Shown here in pieces: positions 13,612-24,603 of a stretch of 64,000 nt of DNA. This DNA is from Fratercula arctica (Eukaryota; Chordata; Aves; Charadriiformes; Alcidae), in NCBI GenBank assembly GCA_947846985.1, contig CANTUZ010000005.1, positions 24,772,389 to 24,836,388 on the forward strand. Direction: 5' to 3'. Under the pieces are notes generated by a model. The model saw only the letters and a program-made list of their open reading frames with translations. It searched no databases and was not told where the DNA came from. The position numbers and the translations under genes are program-made. The stretch's first letter is position 1, and the number at the start of each line of letters is the position of its first letter.

Positions 13612-14490
13612 GCTCCAGGGAATCACAGAATACCTCAAGTTGGAAGGCACCCATAAGGATCATCAAGTCCAGCTTCCTGCTCCTTTGCTTTTACCTAAAA
13701 CTAAATTATATGACTAAGAGCATCATCCAGACACTCCTTGAACTCTGACAGGCTTGGTGCTGGGACCACTTCCCTGGGGAGCCTGTTCAGTGACCCACCA
13801 CCTTCTCAGGTAAGAACCTTGTCCTAATGCCCAATCTGAACTTCCCCTGGTGCAACTTCGTTCCATTTCCTCATGTCCTATTGCTGGTCACTAGAGGAAA
13901 TCAGCATCTTACCCTCTGCTGCCTACCTTGAGGGAGTTGTAGACTGCCATGAGGTCACCTCTCAGCCTTCTCTTCTCCAAGGTGAACAAGCCAAGTGACC
14001 TCGGGTGCCCCTCCTAAGTCTTGCCCTTGAGGACTTTCACCATCTTGGTCACCCGCCCCTGGACACACTCTCATAGTCTGATGTCCTTCTTACACTGAGG
14101 CACCCAAAACTGCACATAGAACTCGAGGTGGGGCTGCATCAGTGCAGTGTCCAGTGGGACAATCACCTCCCTCAACTGGCTAGCTATGCTGTGCTGGGTG
14201 CACCCCAGGACACAGTTGGCCCATTTGATTGCCGGGGCACACTACTGACTCATATTCAACTTGCTGTCAAGCCAAACCCCCAGATTTCTTTCCAGCCTTT
14301 CATCCCCCAGTTTGTACGTATAAATTGGATTAGCCTGTCTCAGGTGGAAAATCCAGCACTTGCTCTTGTTAAATTTCATATGGTGGGTGATTGCCGAGCT
14401 CTCTAGTCTATCCAGATCTCTCTGTAAGCCTCTTTACTCTCAAGGGAGTCCACAGCTCCTCCTAATTTAGTATCATCAATCAGTACAGTT
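13612..14490 (-). mobile_element. CR1 LINE, antisense, 5'-truncated, decayed
   Basis: Read on the minus strand this is a CR1 non-LTR retrotransposon whose 3' end lies near 13620 (plus strand 'GAATACCTCAAGTTGGAAGG', the reverse complement of the usual CR1 'CCTTCCAACTTGAGGTATTC' end). Going 5' on the minus strand it keeps the C-terminal part of ORF2, with recognisable strings such as 'MKFNKSKC', 'LDSKLNMS', 'VLGC' and '[20 protein letters not shown]'. The 5' truncation lies near 14490, where similarity to the family stops, so most of the endonuclease and reverse-transcriptase domain is missing. Truncation at the 5' end is typical of CR1 target-primed insertion. Several in-frame stops and at least one frameshift show that it is old and inactive. 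The plus-strand open frame of 92 codons at 14128-14406 is only the antisense of this element. The 5' boundary is accurate to a few tens of bases. Confidence 0.93.
13741..14485 (-). pseudogene. CR1 ORF2 C-terminal remnant (reverse transcriptase tail)
   Basis: This is the coding remnant inside the antisense CR1. In a functional element ORF2 encodes an endonuclease plus reverse transcriptase that copies CR1 RNA at the target site. Here only the region after the catalytic core survives. It begins with the 'KLGGAVDSLE' block (about 14470), then 'AITHHMKFNKSKC', 'SKLNMSQ', 'IASQLREVIVPL' and '[15 protein letters not shown]'. A frameshift occurs just after 'VDSLESKEAY'. Stops follow 'LNMSQ', 'KKDIRL' and 'KGKT'. 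No catalytic residue pair is present and no start codon belongs to it. It is not expected to make protein. The reading frame was followed by eye, so the ends are approximate. Confidence 0.85.
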
Positions 14491-14592
14491 TACTTCCAAA
14501 TATCCTCCACTAGAGCCCTCCCAGCTCCTTGTTATTAGCAAGATATTATTATTTGCAATTGCAGTCCACCTGCTCATAAAACGTTTTAAAAC

Positions 14593-14620
<28 letters not shown>
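14593..14620. repeat. Poly-A (28), about 100 bp beyond the antisense CR1
   Basis: An uninterrupted run of 28 A. CR1 elements end in octamers rather than poly-A, so this is not the CR1 tail. It is either a simple repeat or the tail of an unrecognised plus-strand retrocopy. Confidence 0.9.
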
Positions 14621-14623
<3 letters not shown>

Positions 14624-16251
14624 TGACGTTCTTTATGAGCTCATCTCATAACACATTCCTCCATCTGTTGGTATACTGATGAACTGGACAATTAATGAGG
14701 ATTTAGTAAAACTGTATTTCCAGCGCTAGCACTAAGCTTCCCCACCTTTTCTGGCGGAATAGAAGGATTTTGTATTTTGCTAACGTGCTGAATTGCTCAC
14801 TGTCTTACATTTAGATTTCAGCAAAAGAACTCAGAATGGTTGCTTCCTACTATTTATGAGCATGAATAAACATGCTTGGCAAAGCAGCGTGAGGCAGGAA
14901 CATAACCCTTATATCACAGGCTACATTATCTTCTACCTTAGCTTGGTCACAGCTTTCCTTTCAGAACAGTAGGAGCTGCAGCACAGTTATGCTTCCTACC
15001 ATGTGACGCTCTATCTTTGGCCTGTAAATCACAATGCATCTCTGAACAGAACTTTACAACCTCTGCATTGCACAGAACAGCATGAAGGTTCTGGCCCTCA
15101 AAGCTCTGTGCTTCCATTTCCCTTGTAAAATAGACCCAAAGTAGATGGTTCCTGTGCATCTGAATTTGTTAAATATTTCTAGCATGGTTTAAATCTGGGA
15201 AGGTTTTTACACTGCCATTTATTTATTATCCTTGCCAGCCACCAGTGTGCTGTTTTCTGGTAGCCGTGCCTATACGCTCTGTGTAGACACACACAGTAGA
15301 AAAAGAAAACAGCTGTGCTTCACTCACTTCCAAACACCTTGCTGGAGAAATCAGCAATAAGATCACTGTAATGAACCTTCTTCCTCCACCCTCCATTTCC
15401 TTGCCAGTGAGAATTTAAGGTTTACTTGGGAGAGGAATGATATTTGTCCTTCATGTATCCTAGAACTTGCTTATTTATCTTTTGTAAATCAAATAACTCC
15501 CCTTTTAACCTTGAACATTCCCCGGTCCTGACCCAAATAGTCTTGCAAAATAGGCCAGTCAATCATGTTCTCCTTCTTATTGCGCAGGGTGGTAGTGGGA
15601 GAATAGAAAAACCTTCTGTCACTAAATCCTTTCCACCCACAGGCAAAAAGCTTTCACCCAATTAACTAACACCAGGTGCACACTTGAATGCATCTGAGGT
15701 ATGTGGTATACTTACTGGCTCTGTTCCTAACTTGGCAGACAGGCATGAAACCTGCCCCTGATTATCCTATTTTGCTGGAGCTGCAGTGAAGGGTGTCTCC
15801 CCTCTCAAGAAAAAAATCTTACGTGTTTCTGTGTAAATAATGAGTGCCTTGACCACGCAAGACCCAGAGTACACTGTGCATTAAAAGGACTGTCCTTTTT
15901 ATGAACTGATTTGTCAAGATGGACAAGTGGCAGCAGTTCACTGCAAAACAAAAGTGAACATGTATTAGCAATGCCTGACCAGCATTTTGTGCAAATGCTG
16001 TACATGGAAAGAGCATCACAGTCCATCTGCATGGTGGGGTTCCTACCTTTATGGATATAAGGATACTTAAGACCCTCTGTTCTTAAGTTCCCTCCAGGTT
16101 TGCCTTCTCACACATATATTTTTGTTCTGCCACTTTTAGCAAGCAGAGAAAATATTTTTAAATGTCTGTGGCTAAAATCAGTCCAGGTGCATACACATTT
16201 CAACTTCTGAATACAACTGATGTGGCTCTTAGGGAGCATGATGCATTCCTG

Positions 16252-16356
16252 TCCAATCTGCTCCAGGTGAACCTGCTTTGGCAGGGGGGTTTGACTAGAT
16301 GATCTCTGAAGGTCCCTTCCAACCCCTACCATTCTGTGATTCTGTGATTGTGTGAA
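16252..16356 (+). mobile_element. CR1 LINE 3' tail fragment, sense
   Basis: This is a very short, severely 5'-truncated CR1 copy. It shows the family's 3' hallmark in order: 'CAGGTGAACCTGCTTTGGCA' (a small foldback), a G-run, 'GACTAGATGATCTCTGAAGG', 'TCCCTTCCAACCCC', then ATTCTGTG-type octamers ending near 16356. No coding sequence is included. This tail type is common in Neoaves, which supports the organism call. The 5' boundary is uncertain by about 10 bases. Confidence 0.88.
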
Positions 16357-16733
16357 CCTTCATCAGTTCCATTTTTGACTTAGAGGATGTCAAAGCACCA
16401 AGCATCCCTGAAAATAAGATGGTATAATTTGTAAACTTAGCTTGAGTACAAAGAAACTGAATCATCCAGTACTAGAAAAAGACTTTAAATATTTCCCCCT
16501 GAACATTCTTGTTCTTTATTAATACTCCATAAATGAGGTGAAAGCTGGTAAAATTTGTGAGGTCCTAGCCTGATCTGTGTGATAGCCAAATCCTTTTATG
16601 TAAAGCTATTGGTTTATTTTCTTGTAGCAAAGCAACTTAACCTGTAACAGATGCAACAAGACATATTCAAGACTTTACAATTACTACGTATGACAAACCC
16701 ACTCAAATAGCTAAAATCTTGTCATCTTATATC

Positions 16734-16763
16734 TTACCAATATCTTACCAGTAATATTGGTAA
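16734..16763. repeat. Hairpin, 10-bp arms
   Basis: TTACCAATAT (16734-16743) and ATATTGGTAA (16754-16763) are perfect inverted repeats around a 10-nt loop. A partial direct copy, ATCTTACCA, lies inside the loop. Confidence 0.65.
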
Positions 16764-19700
16764 CATGCACTTTCTCGTTCTTTTAAGGCACTTATAGAGC
16801 ATAGATGATCAATAAATAGACTAGATGATGAATTATAGCTATTGAATGTAGCCAAGAGAATCAGGTTTTTAAGTGATAAACTTGCAACAGCTGTGAAGTT
16901 GCGCTAAGTTGTCCCATTTGATGGATACAAAATTATTAAGTTATTATTAAGCTATTCTTGGAACTACTTTCTCTGCTACTTTATGGTACCTTGGAAGATC
17001 TAGGCTAAAACACAAGCCCAAATCCTTATTCTTGGATTTCACCACTTGAGAGGGATATGGATCTGTATTTGCAGGTAACTTGAGTTCGGCCTTCCTATAG
17101 GTCTATTACCTTCCTTAAATCTTCAGCTTCCCATTTTTTCTCTCTAACTAGAAGATACTGAGGACTATGTTTTGAAATCTGAGAGACTTGAATTCACATT
17201 GTTGCTGTTCACTGTGTCTTCACTAATTCGTCCATAGCAATTTTGAGATGCAGTTGAATTCAGCTTATTTTCCTTAGAACTGAGCTGACAATTATTCACA
17301 AAATAAAATATTAAACGCTGTATCCAAATATATAATGTCATATGTACTAAGTTTTTTGTTTATCAACTAGAATATTTCCATGCATTAAGAGAGTTCCGCA
17401 TATTGTCTGCCTAGGACAGACATGAAGAAACACTCTTGCACAGCCATAGAATAACTATATAATTTTTTTGTGTCATCACAGTGTTCACCAAGACTTGCAC
17501 TTTTTAAGTGACATACTCCCTTTTACTTAGTATTTGAAAGTGTAACTATTCATTTTAATCTTTATCTATCTTCCCTACCCTAATCCCGTATCAGAATTTG
17601 TCCCAATATAAGTTTGTTCCTCTGGCTTACAATCAATATTTGCATTACCACTGGTCATTTCTAAAAATCTTCACTAATGTCAGACTTTCTAATATGTGTC
17701 TTCTTATTTTGTCTAAAAAAGGAATTGTAACTAGTTGTAACCTGAGTGATAGAGGTTAGGAAAATCCAGAGAACAGATTTGCTCTGAGATACAGTTGGCA
17801 TAATTATTGTCTTAATCTCAACATCCTACAATTTCCTAGTTTTTTTCTTTTCAGCGCCACAATCTGAGAGCCATTAACACAGCTAAGGGCAACAAGCAAG
17901 TGTAGAGAATGAATGTTCTGATTCAACTCATGTTCCAGGGAAGCATGAGCTATATCCCTAAATAATTATTTAAGAATTTACACCAGGATTAGTTTCTCAG
18001 GAGCTGGAGAACATGTCACAAAATAAAATTATTTTTTCAGTGAGACACCCTGTAGTGATTTTTGGTGGTGGAGGAAGTGATCATACAGATCAGACAAATG
18101 CCAAGTGAAAAGCAGTGATTAAGTTTTGGGCCACATACCTACTGGAATACGTAGTCTTATTTCAGTAGACCCAGGCTAGTTTATACTAAAAGCCATTAGG
18201 AATTCAAATGGATACCAAACTCTTCCACCTCCCCCTACAATAACATCCATATGGTTTTCTACATATTGTTGCAAATTCAAATCACTGAGGAATTCCATGC
18301 AGTGCTTTTATCCTCTCACCTAACAAATCATCTATAAAGCTAAGTACCCTTCACATGGTATTTGTATTAAAGGGTCATCTACTGTTTTCACAGACAGCTA
18401 TTTGTTATTGGCATGTTTAGGTTCTGCATATAAATAGCACAGATTTATAATCAAATATTTTTTTGCAAAGTCAAAACATTTAGAGGAACTGGATGAAAAA
18501 GTGACTGGAGGCAAGTCTTCGCCATCTACTTTCCCACTTCTCCATGGCCACTTCTTAATGGTAGCAGGCTGACTATAGATTTCTAGGAATTAAGCAGACA
18601 TCTACCCTGCCCACAGAACAGATAAATCAGAGTTTATGCAGTGTTGTTTGAAGATTTTTTTATACCCCTATTAGTAGAGGTAGAGGAAACAGAGTGGGAG
18701 GGAAGGGATGAAAGCCTGCTGACTCTGCAGGTTCCATCCTGTAAATTCAGGCAGTTTGCATGACCCCCCCACCCCCTCCACCACTATATGTCAAAGGTGA
18801 CATCTTTGCAATAGTTAAGAGTGCTTTTTTTTCGGTGCCTTTTAAAAAACATTAGGGCAGATGAATGAGTGAACCAGTCAGGGAAAAGGTAATTCTAGAT
18901 TTGTCTCTTAAAATGGATAATAGGAGATGTTTTTGTAAGACTGTAAAAACAGGACAAGCATATACCGATACTTCCCACAGTGCTACACCAGATGCCAGCA
19001 ATCTGTGATTCAAGGACTCTCAGAGCAAGATGCAGGTTCATTTTTAATTCAGTTGCTCTCCTTTGAACTCTATCACTTTAACCAATGGTGTTTAGAACCC
19101 CTATAAACTTTTTCCCCATAACCTCCTAAGGCATGATGTTCCCCTTTTAATCACATGTTGTATGAAGGAATATCTCCTTTGGCTAGTTTCTAAGCAGGAT
19201 CCAGGAAACACGTGTGAGCAGTGCAAAGAGCAGATTTATCACCTAAAGCCCACACCTCTTGAGTATTCAAATGCTTATCTTCTTCGGAATGCCAAAGGAA
19301 GCAAATTCTGAAATGGCCTTCAGAGTCTGAGCTACCACTGTATGCTGTTTATTTTCAAATCAATGGCAGTGCTAACAATTATTTCAATGAAAGATTAGTC
19401 AGCTTTTAATTTCACCCTATTACGAATAACAGTTCTTTTTTCTTTTTCACTATGTAAACTCCGCATCAAAGCAAATATGTTAAACCTATTCAGCAGCTTG
19501 CTTTGATTTTGTTTCCGTGGATAAGAGGCTGACCTAAACCTCATCATTAAGGGTCACAGAAAATGAAGACAGCTAGAAAGGCTTCACATACAGATTTGGA
19601 GCCATTTCACATAACAACAATCTGCTTGCAAGGCTGAGCTTTTCTTCCTTAGCTTATGCAACATAACACTTCTTTTGTGAAGCCACTGAAGATAGCATAA

Positions 19701-19884
19701 CACAAGTGTTTTGTGAGGTGCTTCTCATAAGAAATACTGCACTATTACTTTACATAATTCAACAGCTATAAGCAGTAAGCAGGGAGGAAGGTCCAGGGCC
19801 AAGAGGGAATTCAGTGTTTTCCGATGAGTGCAGGAGCTGACAGAATAGATGTGCTCTGGGAGTCTGGAGGTCAGGGAGAATGTT

Positions 19885-19912
19885 CTGCACTGTCAGTGGT
19901 GCCACAGTGCAG
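19885..19912. repeat. Hairpin, 9-bp arms
   Basis: CTGCACTGT and ACAGTGCAG flank a 10-nt loop perfectly. One such pair is expected by chance in a window this size. Confidence 0.55.
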
Positions 19913-20256
19913 GACTCTGATTAGATTCCTTTAGATATTCCACACATGGGAGGTTTAATGTGTAATACAGGATTTACTTATTTTAAGATGTTTTAAGTTA
20001 CATGGGATGCAGGAAAGCATTTGAAGTACAAATTGTAATTAGTTGAGTTCAGCAACTGCAATATTCAGCTGAATCACAATACAATACAAAGACAACACAA
20101 ACAAGAATTTCCTTACTGAGCTCTATCATATCGTTACCATCATGACAGCAGACATCCCCAGTCACTATGAAGCATACATGGGTTGAAACCAGCTCAAGCC
20201 CATTGGTCTCCTCAAAGATCTTTTGTTTGTTGTTCAGTTTGGATTCTCTGTGTGAC

Positions 20257-20273
20257 TTTTTTTTTTTTTTTTT
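20257..20273. repeat. Poly-T (17)
   Basis: An uninterrupted T run. Confidence 0.88.
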
Positions 20274-20983
20274 AATTGATTAACTAAGGGATGAACAGTT
20301 ACTAAACAGCTGATATAACCATTTATACAGAGCAAAGGCTCCCCTCTGGTCCCCTTTGCCATGAGTTTAGCATCCTTTACAACAGCCACGGTTAGTCACT
20401 CCGCACATTCTTCCTCAAGCTTCATAAGGACACGGTCTTTGGCCATCGTCTGAGCCTTCCATTGTAAGGGGTCATTGATCAGTTACAGGTGACCACATCA
20501 GAGAAAGATAAAGAAAAAAGGCAGATGTTTACTGAGCAAAGAATACAGAAATGAAAGCAAAAAGTGTTAAATTATACCAGGTAATTGCAATCAAAGGCTA
20601 GTGAACCAGAATATAACATAAATGAGGATGCAAAGAAAAGGTCAGAGAAAGTGCAGCAGTTGTTCATGCCTTTATGTAGGTGTAGATGAATTAAATATCC
20701 AAAAGCCTTTGGATGGTTTGTTTTATCTGTCCACTTTATGTTCCTGTGAGAAAATAACTTCCTTCTTTCTCTGAGTTCTACTCCCCTGCTAGACCCCAGC
20801 AAATTAATAAGAAATCTGTGTTATTCTCATTCAGGTCAATAATTTCAAAATCATCAGAAGTTTTTGCTTAGTTTAAAATAAACCTTTTCTAGAGCTTTAT
20901 CTAATGTCTCAGATTTACAGAAATGTGCTGATATTTTTGTGATAATAGAAGGAAATGAAATGGTTTTTGTTTGTTTGGTGGTG

Positions 20984-21022
20984 CCCCCTCCCCTTCCCCA
21001 CCTCCCACCCTCCCCTCCCCCC
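20984..21022 (-). other. G-quadruplex-forming tract on minus strand
   Basis: The plus strand is nearly pure C with single-base T/A spacers. The minus strand therefore carries seven runs of at least three G, joined by loops of one to four bases. This satisfies the standard four-run G3+N1-7 rule several times over. The 144-codon minus-strand frame at 20854-21288 reads through it as a Gly/Arg-rich stretch and is an artefact. Confidence 0.85.
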
Positions 21023-22827
21023 TCTAAAAAGGTTAAATTGATATTTGGACCACAGTTCATAGTGGGGTACAGCGAGCGTGAGGTGCTATTGCTATATGCA
21101 GACTGATTTCCCCATTTCAGCTCAACAGCATTTTTAAATCTTTGCCATTTGCCCAGCAGCTGTGTTATCTCATAAACACAAGAATTTTCACTAAGGGATG
21201 TCAGCCTCAGCAAAACTATAACAAACAAACAATTTAAAGACAAAGTTTGATTAGCTGCATAAAAGAAGGATCTGCACAATTTACTCATCTACCCTAGCAA
21301 ACCTTCCTCTTTTGTAAGCCTCAGACATTTGCTTAAACACAATGATTGCCTACTGTTTAAAAACAGAAAGGAAGTATTATGATTGCCAGTCTTTTTAATG
21401 TGAAGTCCTGCACGTAAGACACTTCAAATAATTGGACAAAATGATGATATAAAACTCATGAGGACATACCGCTGATTCACACACTATCAACATTGATTGG
21501 CCCAGGTGCATTAGAGACTAGCAGTTGTTATTTGTTCTTGTTTTGTTTTGCATTTCTCCCTCCTTCTCCCTCTCCTCCCCGTGGTTAAGTTTTATATTAT
21601 TTGAAAAATTAATTTAGAAATGGCAGCATGTCAAAGCAGTTCTAAATAAACATGGTTTCAATTTGAAGTAAATGTTTAGGCTGAGAGACAAGAGAGACAG
21701 ACTCGTTCAGCAGCCAAGACATTGGTATGGTAGTTACAAGAGATAGATTCCATGTCTAGCATTCTCATTTTTCTTTTGAAATTTCTATACTACACTTCCT
21801 TATAATGCCTATTTGCACTATAAGACCAGCAGGTTAGAACTTGTCTAGATTTTACGCATGCATAGTGGCTAGTATGATGATATTCTGAACTCAGTTAAAG
21901 CCTTGATGTGCTATCGTAAAGAAAATAATAAAGGTAAGAAATTTATGCTGCTGAAAAGAAACTTGTGGATCACTTACCTACTTTGAATGTTTAATTTGGA
22001 AAAAAGAAAGAAAGAAAGAAAGAAAAGAGTGTATCACTTCTTTTGTCTTATTATAAGGAGAATCAAGCCCTCCGCTGTGCAAATAGCTCTCAAAATAGCT
22101 TTTACCCTCCTTGTAGCTCTGATGTCACCGAACAGTTTTCTCAACTCACTATCACATCACATATCCATCCAGCTTCCTGACAACTTTTATCCAACACTGA
22201 GCACACCTAGAAACACCCAAAACAACTCCATACCTCTGCAAATTTCTGATAACTCACAATCTAGCTGAATTATATGAGAAGTATTTCATGATCACCATAA
22301 AGAGAAAGACAAATCCACATAAAAGTGCACTAGTGGGAATTTAAAAAGCTTTCAAGCAGCATTACAGTTACCATTACTACAAGCAGATTTTTTTTGATCT
22401 TATTTTAGTGTAACTAGTCTGTATTTAAGTATAATATCAATGAGAGCAGCCTAAGCATTTAAATGTTATTGTCTTGTAAAATATTTAGATAGTAAAATTT
22501 TCATAGTTCATTAAAATATATACTACATTTTCCCTTTTCTCCCTTAGGGGTTACGTTTGATGACATCTGATGTAAGAAGCAGACTAGCAGACTTGCAAAT
22601 TTTTTTCCAAGTAGGAAAAAAGTATACATTTAGAAGTTATTAAAATAATCTGTAGAGTATAGGAATCCTTGTCAAAGTATCTCATTTAAACCTTCTCTCT
22701 TCATTAACCCACAAAATTACGAATCATATGCTGCTTTTGAGTTAACAAAGTGAATCAGTCAGTTAAGTACTGTGTTTCCCTATTTGTTTCTTATTTAAGA
22801 ACATGACCCCAGTTCTGTAAAGCTATC
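21023..22827. other. Unique sequence with a G-poor, C-rich segment
   Basis: It contains the (GAAA)n run and, at about 22141-22262, a strongly strand-asymmetric G-poor stretch. No gene is supported. Confidence 0.6.
22006..22028. repeat. (GAAA)n microsatellite
   Basis: About five GAAA units in a row. The Lys/Glu/Arg-rich start of the 93-codon frame at 21987 comes from it. Confidence 0.88.
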
Positions 22828-22998
22828 TAGGAACAATGTCCACAGGGAAGTGGTGGATTCCCCAACATTGGACACTTTTAAGATTCATCTGGACAGAGTG
22901 CTGGGCCATCTTGTCTAGACGGTGCTTTTGCCAAGAAAGGGTGGACCAGATGATCCTTGAGGTCCCTTCCAATCCGGTATTCTATGATTCTATGATCT
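22828..22998 (+). mobile_element. CR1 LINE 3' end with ORF2 terminus, sense
   Basis: This is a 5'-truncated CR1 in plus orientation, about 170 bp long. It begins in the last codons of ORF2 at 'CACAGGGAAGTGGTGGATTC'. It then runs through the ORF2 stop into a short 3' UTR with 'GGACCAGATGATCCTTGAGG' and 'TCCCTTCCAATCC', and finishes in two ATTCTATG octamers at about 22997. The intact C-terminus and tidy octamer tail suggest a less diverged copy than the antisense CR1 near 14 kb. The open frame called in another phase here (MSTGKWW...) is spurious. Confidence 0.93.
22841..22918 (+). pseudogene. CR1 ORF2 C-terminal codons
   Basis: In the correct phase this stretch reads 'REVVDSPTLDTFKIHLDRVL' followed by GHLV and a stop (TAG at about 22916). 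That matches the usual CR1 ORF2 ending ('HWNRLPREVVxSPSLExFKxxLDxxL'). Only about 25 residues remain, with no start codon and no catalytic domain, so it is a non-functional tail. I report it because it fixes the orientation and identity of the surrounding element. Confidence 0.85.
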
Positions 22999-23101
22999 AT
23001 TTTTTATTAATATACAGAAATAATTTCAAATTCAAATAATTTTCAAATATTTCTTATACAATGGATCACTTCTGCACTGCAGTCTATTTTTCCATACACA
23101 G

Positions 23102-23116
23102 TGAATGGATGGACAG
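23102..23116 (+). other. Candidate 15-nt microexon flanked by splice-site motifs
   Basis: A pyrimidine-rich 'TCTATTTTTCCATACACAG' acceptor-like string ends at 23101. It is followed by 15 nt (TGAATGGATGGACAG) and then the consensus donor GTAAGTC from 23117. The 15-nt length would preserve reading frame, and in one phase it would add Glu-Trp-Met-Asp. This is motif evidence only. No host gene is identified. Confidence 0.2.
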
Positions 23117-23295
23117 GTAAGTCACATGGAATTGTTTCTATTTTGGCTGATGGGCTAAAACTTTCTTAATTAAGAGAAAAATATGGTTAAAAACCCCCCA
23201 ATAAATGGTTCTCTTACTATCACAAGGTTATCCACCTCCCAATACATTTCATAAACAAAAGTAGTCAACTCAGACCTATGTCCAGAAATGACATA

Positions 23296-23340
23296 TGAAC
23301 AAAGGTAAACAAACTATGCCACTGAACAAAGGTAAACAAA
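23296..23340. repeat. Exact 18-nt direct repeat, 27-bp period, with forkhead-like cores
   Basis: TGAACAAAGGTAAACAAA occurs at 23296-23313 and again, unchanged, at 23323-23340. Each copy contains GTAAACA, the classical forkhead (FOX) core. An exact 18-mer this close together is unlikely by chance, so this is a local duplication. Confidence 0.8.
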
Positions 23341-24519
23341 GTTGAAAACATCAAACTCCTTGGAATTTAAATAAAGGTGGTTTTCACTGCATTCAGTCAT
23401 CAAGATACTAACTTTTGAAGTGTTCCTACATTTCCTGATCATCATCAATTATTAATCTGTCAGATCAACACTGACTTTGTTGAGACTTCCAAAGGGGCTG
23501 TGCAGTCTCCATGGGGAGCGTTTACCAAATAAGAAGCCTGATCAAAACTTTTTACGTTTACTAAATATACTAAGGTGGGATGAAACCCACCATCAGCCAA
23601 GCAAAGGTGTTAGATGACAGCTATCAAAATAACCCACCTATACAAAGCCAAGTGCCTTCACGTTTACAGCCATTTATAGCTATAGGATGATAAATAAAAA
23701 TCTGAACCATACTTGGAAAAAATATCCATAAAATCCATTGGATAAAAGGGAAATGCATGGAAAGAGAGACACTCCTCTGATGTCTTGGAACAGAAATCCA
23801 GTCCATCTAGTTGATATTTTGGTCATCTATGGCCACTTGATTTCTCAATTTGTGTAAGAGTTCTTGAATTAAACAAAAGGGAAAAAGAAAAAGATAACCC
23901 AGCATGTAATTAGGATATTAAAGTGCCCATTCCAGGCCTTATGCTGTAATCCCATTTGGGCTTTAACAGGTTAGATAGTGTCAGGTTGTGCGGTGTCATT
24001 CTACAAGCATATGCTTCACCCTTTGAAGTACAAACCATTTACTAAACACAGCAGAAGGAAGTTATATTGTTAGAGAATAATAGCCTACTCTCCCCAAATA
24101 AAAAAAAAAAATATTAAGATGATCCTGAAGGAACTGAAATTTACTGCTTTCCTTTTCAGGATATGGTTATGCTCTCTTACTTTTTATTTAGCTTATTCAA
24201 CTTCCTTAAGGTCTAATTCCACGTGAGCAAAAGGGAATAGATTCTTTTAATAAACTTTTCTCTATACTGCTTCAGGCCCTAAATCTTTCCCCCATAAGTC
24301 ATGTCTTCCAGCTCTAACTTATTATATCCTTTTTGGAATTCTAAAAGGAATTCCCTGCAACAAGATTTTCCACATCTCTAGCAGAATTTCTAACTTATAA
24401 AATTATTATGCAGTCCCTTTATATTTTCCATCAATTTCAGCCCCTTTTAAAGATATGGAAGCTCATTTCTAATTCAGCTAACTAACTCTGCCTAGGACTT
24501 TTGATATATCTAGGAAGGA

Positions 24520-24603
24520 GACTTTCAAAGACACAAACAGGAGCCAGGCACCTACATTCCACTGATAGCTAACAGGGACCAGGCACCTGTGCCTTTGAAA
24601 ATC
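24520..24603. repeat. Foldback element, likely ancient sauropsid palindromic repeat
   Basis: The arms are GACTTTCAAAGACACA (from 24520) and TGTGCCTTTGAAAATC (ending 24603). They are inverted repeats matching at about 14 of 16 positions. Between them AGGCACCT occurs twice, and AGGCAC-CT-GTGCCT forms a second small palindrome at 24581-24594. The 'AGGCACCT...CCTTTGAAAATC' pattern resembles an old palindromic, MITE-like repeat that I recall from turtle, crocodile and bird genomes. I cannot name the family with confidence. Confidence 0.45.

Larger units (their letters stand above)
14621..20983. other. Unique sequence between and after CR1 copies
   Basis: It contains the CR1 tail at 16.25 kb and hairpins at 16.73 and 19.89 kb. 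A C7-A-C5 run lies near 18764. No coding exon or RNA gene is recognisable. Confidence 0.6.

Noticed and set aside
14128..14406. 92-codon plus-strand open frame
   Set aside because: It is antisense to the CR1 ORF2 remnant, and its content is explained by that element.
20854..21288. 144-codon minus-strand frame, the longest in the window
   Set aside because: It crosses the G-rich tract as a Gly/Arg run. The rest has no recognisable domain, and the length is plausible by chance in 64 kb.
22040..22265. Possible mitochondrial insertion suggested by G-poor composition
   Set aside because: No mitochondrial protein, tRNA or rRNA sequence is recognisable.
23475..23560. Words resembling the CR1 'GGCTGTGGAGTCTCCAT' region
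   Set aside because: There is only about 20 bp of similarity, with no 3' tail or continuing match, so it is too weak to call.
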